A DNA stretch of 64,000 nt. Origin: Nonomuraea cavernae. Its GTDB lineage: Bacteria > Actinomycetota > Actinomycetes > Streptosporangiales > Streptosporangiaceae. Where the stretch lies: positions 51,032-115,031 of the forward strand of contig NZ_BMNH01000024.1 of assembly GCF_014646355.1 (NCBI RefSeq). Direction: 5' to 3'. Below, piece after piece: positions 1 to 8,106 of the stretch (its first letter is position 1; each line of letters begins with the position of its first letter). Position numbers and translations under genes: made by a program. Below the pieces are notes generated by a model that had not been told where the DNA came from, made no database searches, and saw only the letters and a list, made by a program, of their open reading frames with translations.

Positions 1-2
1 GG

Positions 3-125
3 GACAGGGAGGTCGACGTGGGCGCGTACGAGCACCTGCTCGGCCGCGCCCGCTTCGACCGTGACCTCCTGGTGAACACCGGGACGAAGGACTATCACCG
101 AACCTACGAATGGCTGGCAAGATGA
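3..125 (+). CDS. HMG-CoA synthase-like enzyme of a beta-branching cassette, C-terminal end only
   Basis: An open frame enters from the left edge and stops at 123-125, giving about 40 residues that end in YHRTYEWLAR. Enzymes of the HMG-CoA synthase family often close with a similar aromatic YEW tail. The frame overlaps the next gene by ATGA, so the two are translationally coupled. In polyketide beta-branching cassettes an HMG-CoA synthase homologue (PksG/CurD type) condenses an acetyl group from a donor ACP onto a beta-keto chain. The donor ACP and the decarboxylating ketosynthase that always go with it lie directly downstream. The identity therefore rests mainly on context, because the visible stretch is too short to show catalytic residues. 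Confidence 0.55.
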   Translation, partial: DREVDVGAYEHLLGRARFDRDLLVNTGTKDYHRTYEWLAR

Positions 126-361
126 CCGACGCGCAGATTTTCGAGACCGTCAAGCAGAACGTCCTGAAGGTGCTGCCGGACCTGCGGCCCGGCGACGTGA
201 CGACCGAGGGCACCTTGACCGACCTGGGGGCCAACAGCGTCGACCGGGCCGACGTGGTCACCATGAGCATGGAGGACCTCGGGCTGACCGTGCCGGTGTC
301 GGAGTTCCAGGAGGTGCACGACATCAGGTCCCTGGTCGACCTGCTGGCGAGGCACGCATGA
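122..361 (+). CDS. Donor acyl carrier protein of a beta-branching (HMGS) cassette
   Basis: This 79-residue free-standing ACP carries the phosphopantetheine site DLGANSVDRAD, with Ser39 as the attachment residue. The LGANSxDRA form is typical of the donor ACPs (AcpK/CurB type) that deliver acetyl units to HMG-CoA synthase homologues, and differs from the DSL site of ordinary PKS ACPs. The start at 122 gives an ATGA overlap with the upstream stop; an in-frame ATG at 110 would add four residues. The gene overlaps the ketosynthase start at 358. Malonyl-ACP formed here would be decarboxylated to acetyl-ACP by that ketosynthase. Confidence 0.85.
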   Translation: MTDAQIFETVKQNVLKVLPDLRPGDVTTEGTLTDLGANSVDRADVVTMSMEDLGLTVPVSEFQEVHDIRSLVDLLARHA

Positions 362-1611
362 GGGTCGTCGTCACCGGCATGGGCATCGTCTGCTCGATCG
401 CCTCCACCGTGCCGTCGTTCACCAGGGCGCTGCGGGCGGGCCGGTGCGGGATCGGCCCAGTGCCCGATCCCGGCGACGGCGGACCGAGGCTGGCCGCCCT
501 GGTCAAGGGCTTCCGCTTCAGGGACGCCGTGGCGGCGCGCCATCGCCTGCCCGAGGAGACGCGCCGCAGCGCGCTGCGCGCCGCGAGCCGCTCACCGCGG
601 CCGCTGCAGATGGACCTGGTCGCCGCCATGCAGGCGTTCGAACAGGCGGGGCTGCACGAGGCGAAGGCCGACCCGGAGCGGATGGGCCTGGTCGTGGCCG
701 GGCACAACCTCAGCTCCGGCTACGCGCACGACCTGCACCCCAAGTACGAGGACAACCCGGCCCACCTGCCGGCCAGGTTCGCCCTGCACTTCATGGACAC
801 CGACCGGGTCGGCACGCTCAGCCAGGTGTTCGGCATCAGGGGCGAGGGCTACACCGTGGGCGGCGCCTCGGCCAGCGGGAACGTGGGCCTCATCAACGCC
901 GCCCGGCTGGTGGAGTCGGGAGCCGTGGACGTCTGTCTGGTGGTGGGCGCCATGACCGACCTGTCGCCGATGGAGAAGCGCGGGCTGGCCACGCTGGGCG
1001 CGGTCGCCGGCGTCGAGGAGCCGCACAAGGCCAGGTGCCGGCCGTTCGACGAGGACCACGAGGGGTTCGTGCCGGGCCAGGGCGCCGGCTGCGTCGTGCT
1101 GGAGAGCGCCCGCTCGGCCGCCGCCCGCGGCGTGACGACCCTGGCCGAGCTGTGCGGCTACGACCTGAAGCTGGACGCCAACAGCCTGCCCGACCCGCGC
1201 GAGGAGGGCGAGGCCAAGGTGATGGTCAACGCCATGGCCAACGCGGGCGTCGGGGCGCGCGACATCGACTACGTCAACGCCCACGCCACGGCGACGCCGA
1301 GCGGCGACCTGGCCGAGCTGGCCGCGCTGCGCCGGGCGCTCGGCGACAGCTTCGGCCGGCCGTGGGTCAACTCCACCAAGGGGCTGGTCGGGCACTGCAT
1401 GTGCGCGGCCGGCGTGGTGGAGGCGATCGCCACCGTGGTGCAGATGCGCGGCGGCTTCGTCCATCCCAACCTGAACCTGCGCCATCCGATCAACGACGAC
1501 TGCCGCCTGGCGCCGGGCCGGCTTCGCGACGCCGACATCCGCTACGCGCTGTCCAACAGCTTCGGATTCGGCGGCTTCAACACGTGCATAGTCCTCGGGC
1601 GCGAGCGCTGA
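358..1611 (+). CDS. Decarboxylating ketosynthase-like protein, active Cys replaced by Ser (PksF/CurC type)
   Basis: The 417-residue protein has the thiolase-fold ketosynthase layout. The nucleophile loop reads GGASASGN, so Ser171 stands where condensing enzymes have Cys, while His309 (NAHATAT) and His346 (VGHCMCAAG) are kept. Loss of Cys with both His retained is the hallmark of the KS partners in HMGS cassettes, which only decarboxylate malonyl-ACP to acetyl-ACP. It follows the donor ACP with an ATGA overlap and belongs to the same operon. The two enoyl-CoA hydratase homologues that usually complete a cassette are not seen downstream and presumably lie left of the window. Confidence 0.85.
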   Translation: MRVVVTGMGIVCSIASTVPSFTRALRAGRCGIGPVPDPGDGGPRLAALVKGFRFRDAVAARHRLPEETRRSALRAASRSPRPLQMDLVAAMQAFEQAGLHEAKADPERMGLVVAGHNLSSGYAHDLHPKYEDNPAHLPARFALHFMDTDRVGTLSQVFGIRGEGYTVGGASASGNVGLINAARLVESGAVDVCLVVGAMTDLSPMEKRGLATLGAVAGVEEPHKARCRPFDEDHEGFVPGQGAGCVVLESARSAAARGVTTLAELCGYDLKLDANSLPDPREEGEAKVMVNAMANAGVGARDIDYVNAHATATPSGDLAELAALRRALGDSFGRPWVNSTKGLVGHCMCAAGVVEAIATVVQMRGGFVHPNLNLRHPINDDCRLAPGRLRDADIRYALSNSFGFGGFNTCIVLGRER

Positions 1612-1688
1612 GCCGGCGGCGAATCGCCGGTGAACGCATAGCGCCCGGAGTCAGGGGTAGCGCAACACCGAGCAAAGAAGGAGCTGAC

Positions 1689-2087
1689 ATGACCACCCAA
1701 GGTAAGGGCTCGTACCAGATCACCGGATGGGACGAGAAGCCCTACGAGGAGAAGAAGGGCCAGCCCAAGCTCACTCAGGCCCACGTCACCAACGCCTTCA
1801 GCGGTGACATCGAAGGAGAGGGCCGGGCCGAGTACCTCATGGCCTACGCCAGCGACAGCGACGCCAGCTTCGTCGGCATGCAGAAGGTCGTCGGGAGCGT
1901 CCGCGGCAAGAAGGGTTCCTTCGTGCTGCAGACGACGGGCACCTTCGACGGCGGCAAGGCCAAGGCCGACTGGTTCGTCGTGCCGGACTCCGGCACCGAC
2001 GAGCTGAAGGGGCTGAGCGGCAAGGGGGGTTACGTCTCCAAGAGCGACGGCTCGGCGGAGGTCACCCTCAACTTCACCCTCAAGTAG
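1689..2087 (+). CDS. DUF3224 family protein, small beta-barrel-like protein
   Basis: A 132-residue protein preceded by a strong AAGGAG site six bases before the start. The sequence ITGWDEKPY near residue 12 and the later VGMQKVVGSVRGKKGSF and SGKGGYV blocks match the DUF3224 family, small all-beta proteins resembling allene-oxide-cyclase barrels. No signal peptide or cofactor motif is visible. The function of the family is not established; members are often stress or secondary-metabolism neighbours. It lies 77 bases after the ketosynthase and is followed by a strong hairpin, so it is probably the last gene of the beta-branching operon. Confidence 0.75.
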   Translation: MTTQGKGSYQITGWDEKPYEEKKGQPKLTQAHVTNAFSGDIEGEGRAEYLMAYASDSDASFVGMQKVVGSVRGKKGSFVLQTTGTFDGGKAKADWFVVPDSGTDELKGLSGKGGYVSKSDGSAEVTLNFTLK

Positions 2088-2100
2088 GCGCTTCCCACAT

Positions 2101-2133
2101 CGGGTACGCGGGGCCACGCGCCCCGCGTACCCG
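2101..2133. terminator. Strong GC-rich hairpin after the DUF3224 gene
   Basis: A perfect 14-bp inverted repeat, CGGGTACGCGGGGC with its complement, encloses a 5-base loop and begins 14 bases after the DUF3224 stop. There is no T-run, which is common for actinomycete terminators. It separates the left operon from the regulated flavin monooxygenase unit. Confidence 0.75.
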
Positions 2134-2144
2134 CATGTCAGGAG

Positions 2145-2160
2145 TGCTCAGTGTTGAGCA
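2145..2160. promoter_or_regulatory. Cluster palindrome, copy 1 (before the flavin monooxygenase)
   Basis: A perfect inverted repeat, TGCTCA-GTGT-TGAGCA. Its centre is 41.5 bases upstream of the A of the ATG at 2194. A -10-like AACGAT occupies 2182-2187, and no ribosome-binding site is visible, so the transcript could start at the ATG itself. The same palindrome recurs at 5220, 6863 and 9483. Confidence 0.8.
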
Positions 2161-2193
2161 GACCGGCCCGCGCCCTCGCGGAACGATGGCCGC

Positions 2194-3255
2194 ATGGACA
2201 CTGAAGTGATCGTCGTCGGTGGCGGCCAGAGCGGGCTCGTCGCGGGCTACTACCTGAAGCAGGCCGGCATCCCCTTCGTCATCCTGGACGAGGAGCCCCG
2301 GCTCGGCGAGGCGTGGCGGCAGCGCTGGGACTCGCTGGAGCTCTTCACGATCGCCGAGTACTGCGCCCTGCCCGGCCTGCGCTTCCCCGGCAGGAAGAAC
2401 CGCTTCCCCGGCAAGGAGGAGATGGCCGACTACGTGGAGGCGTACGGCAGGGAGTTCGACCTGCCGGTCAGGCTCGGCACCCGCGTCACCTCCCTGGAGC
2501 CCATCGAAGGCGGCTACCGGCTGGAGACCACGAAGGGCACGTTCGAGGCGCCTCAGGTGATCGTCGCGACCGGCGCCTACCGGCTGCCGAAGCTGCCGGA
2601 CCTCGCGAGCAGGCTGGACCCGGACGTCTTCCAGGTGCACACCGGCCGCTACCGCAACCCGTCCCAGGTGCCCGGCGGCACGGTCGTCGTGGTCGGCGCC
2701 GCCAACTCCGGCGCGCAGATCGCCCCCGAACTGGCCGCCGGTCGCCGCGTCCTGCTGTCGCAGGGCTCGCCGCTGCCGCACTTCGGCCGCCGCTTCCTCG
2801 GCAAGGGCCTGCACTGGTGGGGCGACAAGTTCGGGCTGATCGCCAAGCCGCTGATGGGCGAGCGCGACCGCCTGCACAAGAAGACGATCCTGGTGGGGCC
2901 GAGCCTGAAGAAACTGGCCCGGCGGCACGGCTTCGAGCTCGTCGGCCGCACGGTCGACGCCGACGGCCGCACGCTGCGCTTCGAGGACGGCCGCTCGGCC
3001 GAGGTCGACGCCGTCGTCTGGGCCACCGGCTTCCGCTACGACTACTCCTGGATGCGCGTGCCGGTGCTGGACGACGCCGGCGCCCCGGCGCAGGAGCGCG
3101 GCGTGACGTCCGCCCCGGGGCTCTACATCCTCGGCATGCAGTGCCAGCACTCCTACGGTTCGGCGCTCATCTGGTGGGTAAAGGACGACGCGGCCTATCT
3201 GGTCGAGCGCATCAGGCAGTTCCGTCCCCAAGCGGTGGCCGGCAGAAGGGGTTGA
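2194..3255 (+). CDS. Flavin-dependent monooxygenase (FMO/CzcO-like)
   Basis: The 353-residue enzyme has an N-terminal FAD Rossmann motif (VVGGGQSGLVAGYYL), a second NAD(P)H-binding motif near residue 165 (VVVVGAANSGAQIA) and the late WATGFRYDYSW motif typical of FMO-like N- or S-hydroxylases and CzcO-type proteins. It should oxidise a small nucleophile or biosynthetic intermediate with NADPH and O2. It is the first gene behind palindrome copy 1, has no ribosome-binding site, and is followed within six bases by a DUF1697 gene. Its substrate cannot be told from sequence. A tailoring role in the cluster is inferred from position and shared regulation. Confidence 0.8.
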   Translation: MDTEVIVVGGGQSGLVAGYYLKQAGIPFVILDEEPRLGEAWRQRWDSLELFTIAEYCALPGLRFPGRKNRFPGKEEMADYVEAYGREFDLPVRLGTRVTSLEPIEGGYRLETTKGTFEAPQVIVATGAYRLPKLPDLASRLDPDVFQVHTGRYRNPSQVPGGTVVVVGAANSGAQIAPELAAGRRVLLSQGSPLPHFGRRFLGKGLHWWGDKFGLIAKPLMGERDRLHKKTILVGPSLKKLARRHGFELVGRTVDADGRTLRFEDGRSAEVDAVVWATGFRYDYSWMRVPVLDDAGAPAQERGVTSAPGLYILGMQCQHSYGSALIWWVKDDAAYLVERIRQFRPQAVAGRRG

Positions 3256-3260
3256 TGGAC

Positions 3261-3800
3261 ATGTCCAGGCAGGTGGCGTTGCTGCGCGGCGTGAACGTCG
3301 GCGGCCGGAACATGGTGAGCATGGCGGGGCTCCGCGAGCTGCTGGAGGGCCTCGGCTTCGAGGACGTCAAGACGCATCTGCAGAGCGGCAACGTCGTCTA
3401 CACCAGCGGCGAGAGCCCCGACAAGGCGGCGGCCGAGATCCAGGCCGCGCTCGCCCGCGACCTGGGAGTCGACGTGCCCGTCCTGGCCAGGACGGGCACC
3501 CAGCTCGGCGAGATCCTCAAGGCCGACCCGCTCGGCGACGTGGCCGACGACCACGCCCTCTACCTGGTCACGTTCCTGTCCGGGAAGCCGGAGAGCAAGC
3601 CGATCAAGGAGCTCGACCCCGACGTCTTCAAGCCGGACGTGTTCAAGCAGGTCGGCAAGGAGATCTACGTGTGGTGCCCCAACGGGGTGCGCAACACCAA
3701 GCTGTCGTACTCCTTCTGGGAGAAGAAGCTCGGCCTGACCGCGACCGCCCGCAACTGGAAGACCGTCACGAAGCTGCACGAGCTGGCCATCGCGAGCTAG
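3261..3800 (+). CDS. DUF1697 family protein
   Basis: A 179-residue protein opening with VALLRGVNVGGRNMVSM and HLQSGNVVY, the standard DUF1697 motifs, and ending with the family's SYFE-like FWEKKLG and TARNWKTV segments. It is full length for the family. DUF1697 proteins have a ferredoxin-like fold and no defined activity. The start at 3261 was chosen because GAAGGGG sits nine bases upstream; an ATG at 3255 overlapping the upstream stop is too close to that site. Its stop overlaps that of the convergent ligase gene through a shared CTAG. It may be a passenger in the cluster. Confidence 0.8.
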   Translation: MSRQVALLRGVNVGGRNMVSMAGLRELLEGLGFEDVKTHLQSGNVVYTSGESPDKAAAEIQAALARDLGVDVPVLARTGTQLGEILKADPLGDVADDHALYLVTFLSGKPESKPIKELDPDVFKPDVFKQVGKEIYVWCPNGVRNTKLSYSFWEKKLGLTATARNWKTVTKLHELAIAS

Positions 3801-5185
3801 CGGGCCTCGCGGCTCTCGCGGGCCAGCCGCCGCTTGAGGGTCTTGCCGATCGGGCCGCGCGGCAGCGCTTCGGTGACGACGTAACGCGCCGGCCGCTCGG
3901 CCGGGTCGAGCCGGTCGGCGGCGAAGGCGCTCAGCTCGCTCTCGGGCACGGGGGAGCGCAGCACGACGGCCGCGGTGACGCCTCGCGGCCCCTCGAACGC
4001 GGCCGCCTCGATCACCTCGGGATGCCAGTGCAGCGCGTGCTCCACCCGCAGCGAGGAGATCCGGCGCCCGCCGGACGTGATGACGTCGGCGGCGCGGTCG
4101 AAGAAGCGCAGCCGCCCCTCACCGTCCAGGTCGCCCAGGTCGCCCATGTGCGTCCAGCCGTCGCGGAAGGTCCGCTCGCCGGCGGCGACGTCGTTCAGGT
4201 AGTAGCGGGGCGGGGCGGCCGAGCGCAGGCAGATCTCGCCCTCCTCGGTGATCCGCACGTCGGTGCCGGCGCTCGGCAGGCCCAGCAGCCCTTCGTCCGC
4301 CTCGGTGGGCGGCGTCTCCACCGGGCGGTGCACGAAGGCGGGCGCCGACTCCGTCGAGCCGTAGCCGATGACGATCCGGACGCCCGGCAGGGCCTCCATG
4401 AGCCGGGCGACCGTCGCCATCGGCACCGGCGCCGAGCCCAGCATGAGCGCCCGCAGGCCGGACAGGTCGAAGCGCTGGTGCCAGCCGTGCGCCACCATGC
4501 GGGTCGCGGTGGACGGCGGGACGATCGCCATCGGCACCCGCAGCTTCTCCAGCATGCGGGCCACGTTCTCCGGCCCGAGGTCGGTCAGCACGTGCGTGGT
4601 GGCAGGGGCGGTCATCGCCGTCATCAGCGCGCTGTGCCCGGCGTTCGTGCCCAGCGGGACGGCGGTGAGCACCCCGTCCACGCCGGTGAACAGCTTCCCG
4701 CGGCCCTCGTGGCCGTAGGTGAGGTTCGCGACGGGGACCGCCACGGCCTTGGGACGGCCGGTCGTGCCCGAGGTGTAGAGGATCTCGGCCAGGTGGTCGT
4801 CCCGTGAGTCGTCCCATGACTCGTTCCGCGCGCCGTTCCGCGCGCCGTTCCGTGAGTCGTTCCGCGTGCCCGCGTGGTCGTCGATCGGGCCGGGCAGCAC
4901 CTGGCCCACCCCGCACTCGGTCAGCCGGGCGCGCACCTCCTTGTCCGGCAGCGCGGGCGGCAGGCCGAGCACGGTGCCGCCGGCCAGGTGCACGGCCAGA
5001 GCGGCCACGGCGTGCTCGATCCAGTCGTCGTGCCGCAGCGCCGTCCTGACGGGGGCGAGCCGTCCGGCCAGCTCCTGTGACCGGGCGGTCCAGTCCGCCA
5101 CGCTCAACTCGCGCTCGCCGTCCACGACGAGCGCTACATGATCGCCCGGACGGGCGCTGACCAGGTCTGCCGGGGTCGTCGTCAT
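3797..5185 (-). CDS. AMP-forming acyl-CoA/acyl-ACP ligase
   Basis: This 462-residue ANL-superfamily enzyme has the ATP loop TSGTTGRPKAV, the adenine motif GYGSTESAP, the hinge-region DRAADVITSGGRRIS and the C-terminal catalytic lysine segment GPIGKTLKRRL. It should activate a carboxylic acid as an adenylate and pass it to CoA or a carrier protein. At 462 residues it is short for the family (usually 500-550). A degenerate tetrapeptide repeat lies between the N-terminal domain and the ATP loop. The gene faces the MFS pump across palindrome copy 2. A TACGAT -10-like box and the ATG sit at the expected distance from the palindrome with no ribosome-binding site, suggesting a leaderless message. 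Confidence 0.8.
   Translation of the reverse strand: MTTTPADLVSARPGDHVALVVDGERELSVADWTARSQELAGRLAPVRTALRHDDWIEHAVAALAVHLAGGTVLGLPPALPDKEVRARLTECGVGQVLPGPIDDHAGTRNDSRNGARNGARNESWDDSRDDHLAEILYTSGTTGRPKAVAVPVANLTYGHEGRGKLFTGVDGVLTAVPLGTNAGHSALMTAMTAPATTHVLTDLGPENVARMLEKLRVPMAIVPPSTATRMVAHGWHQRFDLSGLRALMLGSAPVPMATVARLMEALPGVRIVIGYGSTESAPAFVHRPVETPPTEADEGLLGLPSAGTDVRITEEGEICLRSAAPPRYYLNDVAAGERTFRDGWTHMGDLGDLDGEGRLRFFDRAADVITSGGRRISSLRVEHALHWHPEVIEAAAFEGPRGVTAAVVLRSPVPESELSAFAADRLDPAERPARYVVTEALPRGPIGKTLKRRLARESREAR
4798..4869 (-). repeat. Six 12-bp repeats encoding a tetrapeptide linker inside the ligase
   Basis: Six in-frame 12-bp units (type CGTTCCGCGCGC on the plus strand, two of them identical) encode about six copies of an Asn-[Asp/Gly/Glu]-[Ser/Ala]-Arg-like tetrapeptide in the ligase. 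The period keeps the frame. It lies just upstream of the ATP-binding loop, where a surface linker would tolerate length change. Confidence 0.75.
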
Positions 5186-5219
5186 GCGGCCGATCGTAGG
5201 AAGCCGGCCGCTCCCCGGA

Positions 5220-5235
5220 TGCTCAGTGTTGAGCA
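5220..5235. promoter_or_regulatory. Cluster palindrome, copy 2 (between divergent ligase and MFS genes)
   Basis: A perfect inverted repeat, TGCTCA-GTGT-TGAGCA, lies in the divergent promoter region. On the minus strand the centre is 42.5 bases from the ligase ATG at 5185, with TACGAT at 5198-5193 in the -10 position. On the plus side the MFS gene starts 87 bases away and has its own ribosome-binding site. Confidence 0.8.
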
Positions 5236-5322
5236 GACCCGGGAGACGGCTTCGTGTGGGCTGGAGTCGGCATGGGTCCGAGAAGAAGTGGGACGGCTGC
5301 CAAGAACAAGGGAGGCGATGAC

Positions 5323-6813
5323 ATGAACCAAACCGGTTCGAGTACGCGCGGCCAGCTGTTCGCCACCATCGGCGCACTCCTGGCCCTGGCCCTGGCCTCG
5401 ATCGACGTCTCGGTGGTGGGGGCGGCCATGCCCCGGATCGCCGACGACCTGAACGGCCTGTCGCTGTACGCGTGGGTGGGGGTCTCCTACGCGGTCGCGG
5501 CCGCCGTCGTCGTGCCGATCGCCGGCAAGCTCGGCGACATGTTCGGCCGCAAACCGGTGCTCCTCGTCGGCCTGGCGGGCTTCCTGGTGGCGTCGTGGCT
5601 GTGCGGCGCGGCCCAGACGATGCCCCAGTTGGTCGGCGCGCGAGGGCTGGCGGGGCTGTTCGGCGGTGTGCTGATGGCCAACGTCTTCACGCTGCTGGCC
5701 GACATCTACACGCCGGAGCGCCGTACCCAGATGCAGGGGGTCTTCTTCGGCTTCTCCGGCCTCAGCATGGTGATCGGGCCGCCGCTCGGCGGGGTCATCA
5801 CCGACAACTGGAGCTGGCGCTGGGTCTTCTACGTCAACGTGCCCATCGGCCTGCTCGCGATCGCCGCCGTGCTGATCGGCGTGCCGTTCGTGCGCAGCGG
5901 CGCGAGCTGGCGCGACATCGACTTCGCCGGCGTCGTCACGCTCGTGGCCGGGCTCGTCCCGATCCTGATCGGGCTCACGCTCACCGGCGACGGGCACGCC
6001 TGGACCTCGCCCGAGGTGCTCGCGCTGCTGATCGGCGGCGCCGCGCTGCTCGTGGCGTTCTACCTCGTGGAGACGCGGGTGGCCAAGAACCCGCTGGTGC
6101 CGTTCGCGCTGTTCCGGAGCAACCAGGTCTCCGTCATGGCCGTGGTGGCCTTCTTCTCCGCGTTCGCCATGATGGGCACGGCCTTCTACGTGCCGCTGCT
6201 CTACCAGGGCGTGCTCGGCGTGAGCGCGACCCACTCCGGCACCCTGCTCATCCCGATGATGCTCGGCCTGATGCTCATGGCGCCGATCGCCGGCAAGGCC
6301 ATGACGGCCCTGCCGCGCTACCGCGTCCTCGGCGTGTTCGCCATGGCCGCCATCGTCGCCGGGCTGCTGATCCTGTCGGCCGTCGGGCCGGGCAGCGGCC
6401 AGGGCCTGCCGATCACCGCCATGGTGCTCATCGGCGTCGGCATCGGCATCGCCTTCCCGATGGCCACGGCCGTCGTGCAGAGCGCGATCCCGATGGAGCA
6501 GGTGGGCGTCGGCACCAGCCAGATCCAGTTCTGGCGGATGATCGCGGGGCCGGTCTCGCTGGCGATCCTCGGCTCGATCATGTCGAGCCGGCTCGGCGTC
6601 GCCGCGCAGGGCGGCGAGGGGGTGTCCGCGCCGGTGCTCGCCGACGCGCTGGGCGACCTGTTCCTCGCCTGCGCGATCGCGGTGGGCATCGGCCTGGTGG
6701 CCAGCCTGTTCCTGAAGGAGATCCCGCTGCGCGACATGTCCATGGGCAAGTCGCCAGGGGGCAAGCCGGATCAGCGAACCTCTCAGCAGCAGGACCGTAC
6801 AGCCAGGGCGTGA
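5323..6813 (+). CDS. MFS drug-efflux transporter, DHA2-like (14 membrane segments)
   Basis: A 496-residue membrane protein with the MFS loop motif GKLGDMFGRKPVL between the second and third segments and a motif-C-like GFSGLSMVIGPPLGG in the fifth. Length and hydrophobic profile fit the 14-segment proton-driven DHA2 (EmrB/QacA) exporters. The start at 5323 is set by AAGGGAGG eight bases upstream. A strong hairpin follows at 6827. In this cluster it is the likely exporter or self-resistance pump for the product, with expression expected to follow palindrome copy 2. Confidence 0.88.
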   Translation: MNQTGSSTRGQLFATIGALLALALASIDVSVVGAAMPRIADDLNGLSLYAWVGVSYAVAAAVVVPIAGKLGDMFGRKPVLLVGLAGFLVASWLCGAAQTMPQLVGARGLAGLFGGVLMANVFTLLADIYTPERRTQMQGVFFGFSGLSMVIGPPLGGVITDNWSWRWVFYVNVPIGLLAIAAVLIGVPFVRSGASWRDIDFAGVVTLVAGLVPILIGLTLTGDGHAWTSPEVLALLIGGAALLVAFYLVETRVAKNPLVPFALFRSNQVSVMAVVAFFSAFAMMGTAFYVPLLYQGVLGVSATHSGTLLIPMMLGLMLMAPIAGKAMTALPRYRVLGVFAMAAIVAGLLILSAVGPGSGQGLPITAMVLIGVGIGIAFPMATAVVQSAIPMEQVGVGTSQIQFWRMIAGPVSLAILGSIMSSRLGVAAQGGEGVSAPVLADALGDLFLACAIAVGIGLVASLFLKEIPLRDMSMGKSPGGKPDQRTSQQQDRTARA

Positions 6814-6826
6814 TCCGGTTCGTCGG

Positions 6827-6852
6827 TGGCGGGGCCGTGCGCGGCCCCGCCA
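6827..6852. terminator. Hairpin after the MFS gene
   Basis: An 11-bp perfect stem (TGGCGGGGCCG and complement) with loop TGCG starts 13 bases after the MFS stop and ends 10 bases before palindrome copy 3. It insulates the P450 unit from the pump. Confidence 0.7.
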
Positions 6853-6862
6853 TCGCCGTGCC

Positions 6863-6878
6863 TGCTCACAGTTGAGCA
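6863..6878. promoter_or_regulatory. Cluster palindrome, copy 3 (before the P450)
   Basis: A perfect inverted repeat, TGCTCA-CAGT-TGAGCA, whose centre lies 42.5 bases upstream of the P450 ATG at 6913. No ribosome-binding site precedes that ATG. The -10 region (around 6900-6906) is weak. Confidence 0.78.
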
Positions 6879-6912
6879 GACGGACGCGGGCACGCCGACC
6901 AGGCTTGCTGGC

Positions 6913-8106
6913 ATGAACTCCTACCCGATCCCCAGGACGTGCCCGCTGGATCCGCCGTCCGAATACCGGGACCCGCGATCGGGGCGGCCCATCAGGCGCG
7001 TGCGGCTGGACTTCGACGGGAGCGAGGTCTGGCTGGTGACGCGGTACGAGGACGCCCGCGCCGTGCTCGGCGACGCCAGGTTCAGCTCCGACTTCGCCAC
7101 GCCCGGCTTCCCGGCCCGGCTCACCTCGCAGCCCCCGGGGCCGGGCACCTTCATCAGGATGGACCCGCCCGACCACTCGCGGCTGCGCCGCCTGCTGCTG
7201 CCGGAGTTCAACCGCAGGCGGGTCGAGGCGCTGCGTCCGGCGATCCGGCGCATCGCCGGGGCGCTGGTCGACGAGCTGGCCGCGCAGGGGCCGCCGGCGG
7301 ACCTGGTCGAGGCGCTGGCCCTGCCGCTGCCGTCCCAGGTCATCACCGAGCTGCTCGGGGTGCCGTACGAGGACCGCGACTACTTCCACGAGACCACCAA
7401 GGTCATCGGTGATCGGAACGTGGAGCCCGAGCAGCGCATGAAGGTCCGCGAGGATCTGCGGCACTACCTGGAGCGGCTGGTGGCCGAGCGCGAGCAGCGG
7501 CCGGTGGACGATCTGCTCAGCCGCCTCGGCGCGCACCGGGAGGCGGCCAGGGTCAGCCGCGAGGAGGTCGTCGGCATCGCGACGCTGCTGATGGTGGCCG
7601 GTTACGAGACCATCGCCAACCAGATCGGCGTCGGCACCGTGGCGCTGCTGGAGAACCCCGACCGGCTGACGGAGCTGCGCGAGCGGCCCGAGGCGCTGCC
7701 CGCCGCCGTCGAGGAGATCATCCGCCACCAGACCGTCATCGACTACGGCGCCCGCCGCGCCGCCACCGCCGACGTCGAGGTCGGCGGCCAGACCATCAAA
7801 CAGGGCGAGGGCGTGGTGGTGGTGCTGGCCGCGGCCAACCGTGACGAGGAGGCCTGGGCCGAACCCGACCGGCTCGACTTCAGCCGGTTCGGCGACCTCA
7901 CCGATCGGCAGGAGCACCTCTCCTTCGGCTTCGGCATCCACCAGTGCATGGGCCAGTTGCTGGCCCGTGCCCAGTTGGAGATCGCCTGGTCCACCCTGTT
8001 CGACCGGCTCCCGGGGCTGCGCCTCGCGGTGCCCCTCGACGAGGTGCCCTTCCGCTCGGACATGTTCGTGTACGGCGTCCACGCGCTCCCGGTGACCTGG
8101 GGATGA
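6913..8106 (+). CDS. Cytochrome P450
   Basis: A 397-residue soluble bacterial P450 (CYP105/107-like length). The I-helix reads VAGYETIANQ, the K-helix ExxR is EIIR, and the heme loop FGFGIHQCMG supplies the axial Cys. It should hydroxylate or otherwise oxidise a biosynthetic intermediate using ferredoxin-delivered electrons; no ferredoxin gene is adjacent. The start at 6913 was preferred over an upstream in-frame ATG at 6826, which would run back through palindrome copy 3 and the terminator. It overlaps the next gene by ATGA and so forms a two-gene operon. Confidence 0.88.
   Translation: MNSYPIPRTCPLDPPSEYRDPRSGRPIRRVRLDFDGSEVWLVTRYEDARAVLGDARFSSDFATPGFPARLTSQPPGPGTFIRMDPPDHSRLRRLLLPEFNRRRVEALRPAIRRIAGALVDELAAQGPPADLVEALALPLPSQVITELLGVPYEDRDYFHETTKVIGDRNVEPEQRMKVREDLRHYLERLVAEREQRPVDDLLSRLGAHREAARVSREEVVGIATLLMVAGYETIANQIGVGTVALLENPDRLTELRERPEALPAAVEEIIRHQTVIDYGARRAATADVEVGGQTIKQGEGVVVVLAAANRDEEAWAEPDRLDFSRFGDLTDRQEHLSFGFGIHQCMGQLLARAQLEIAWSTLFDRLPGLRLAVPLDEVPFRSDMFVYGVHALPVTWG

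Noticed and set aside
1659..1674. A fifth, degenerate copy of the cluster palindrome (AGCGCA-ACAC-CGAGCA) before the DUF3224 gene
   Set aside because: Three of twelve arm positions differ, it is not a good inverted repeat, and its distance to the ATG does not fit the -41.5 pattern of the other four.
444..2087. A 547-residue open frame spanning the ketosynthase and DUF3224 genes
   Set aside because: Its first 415 codons are a low-complexity Arg/Gly/Ala shadow of the ketosynthase frame. Only the part from 1689 is real.
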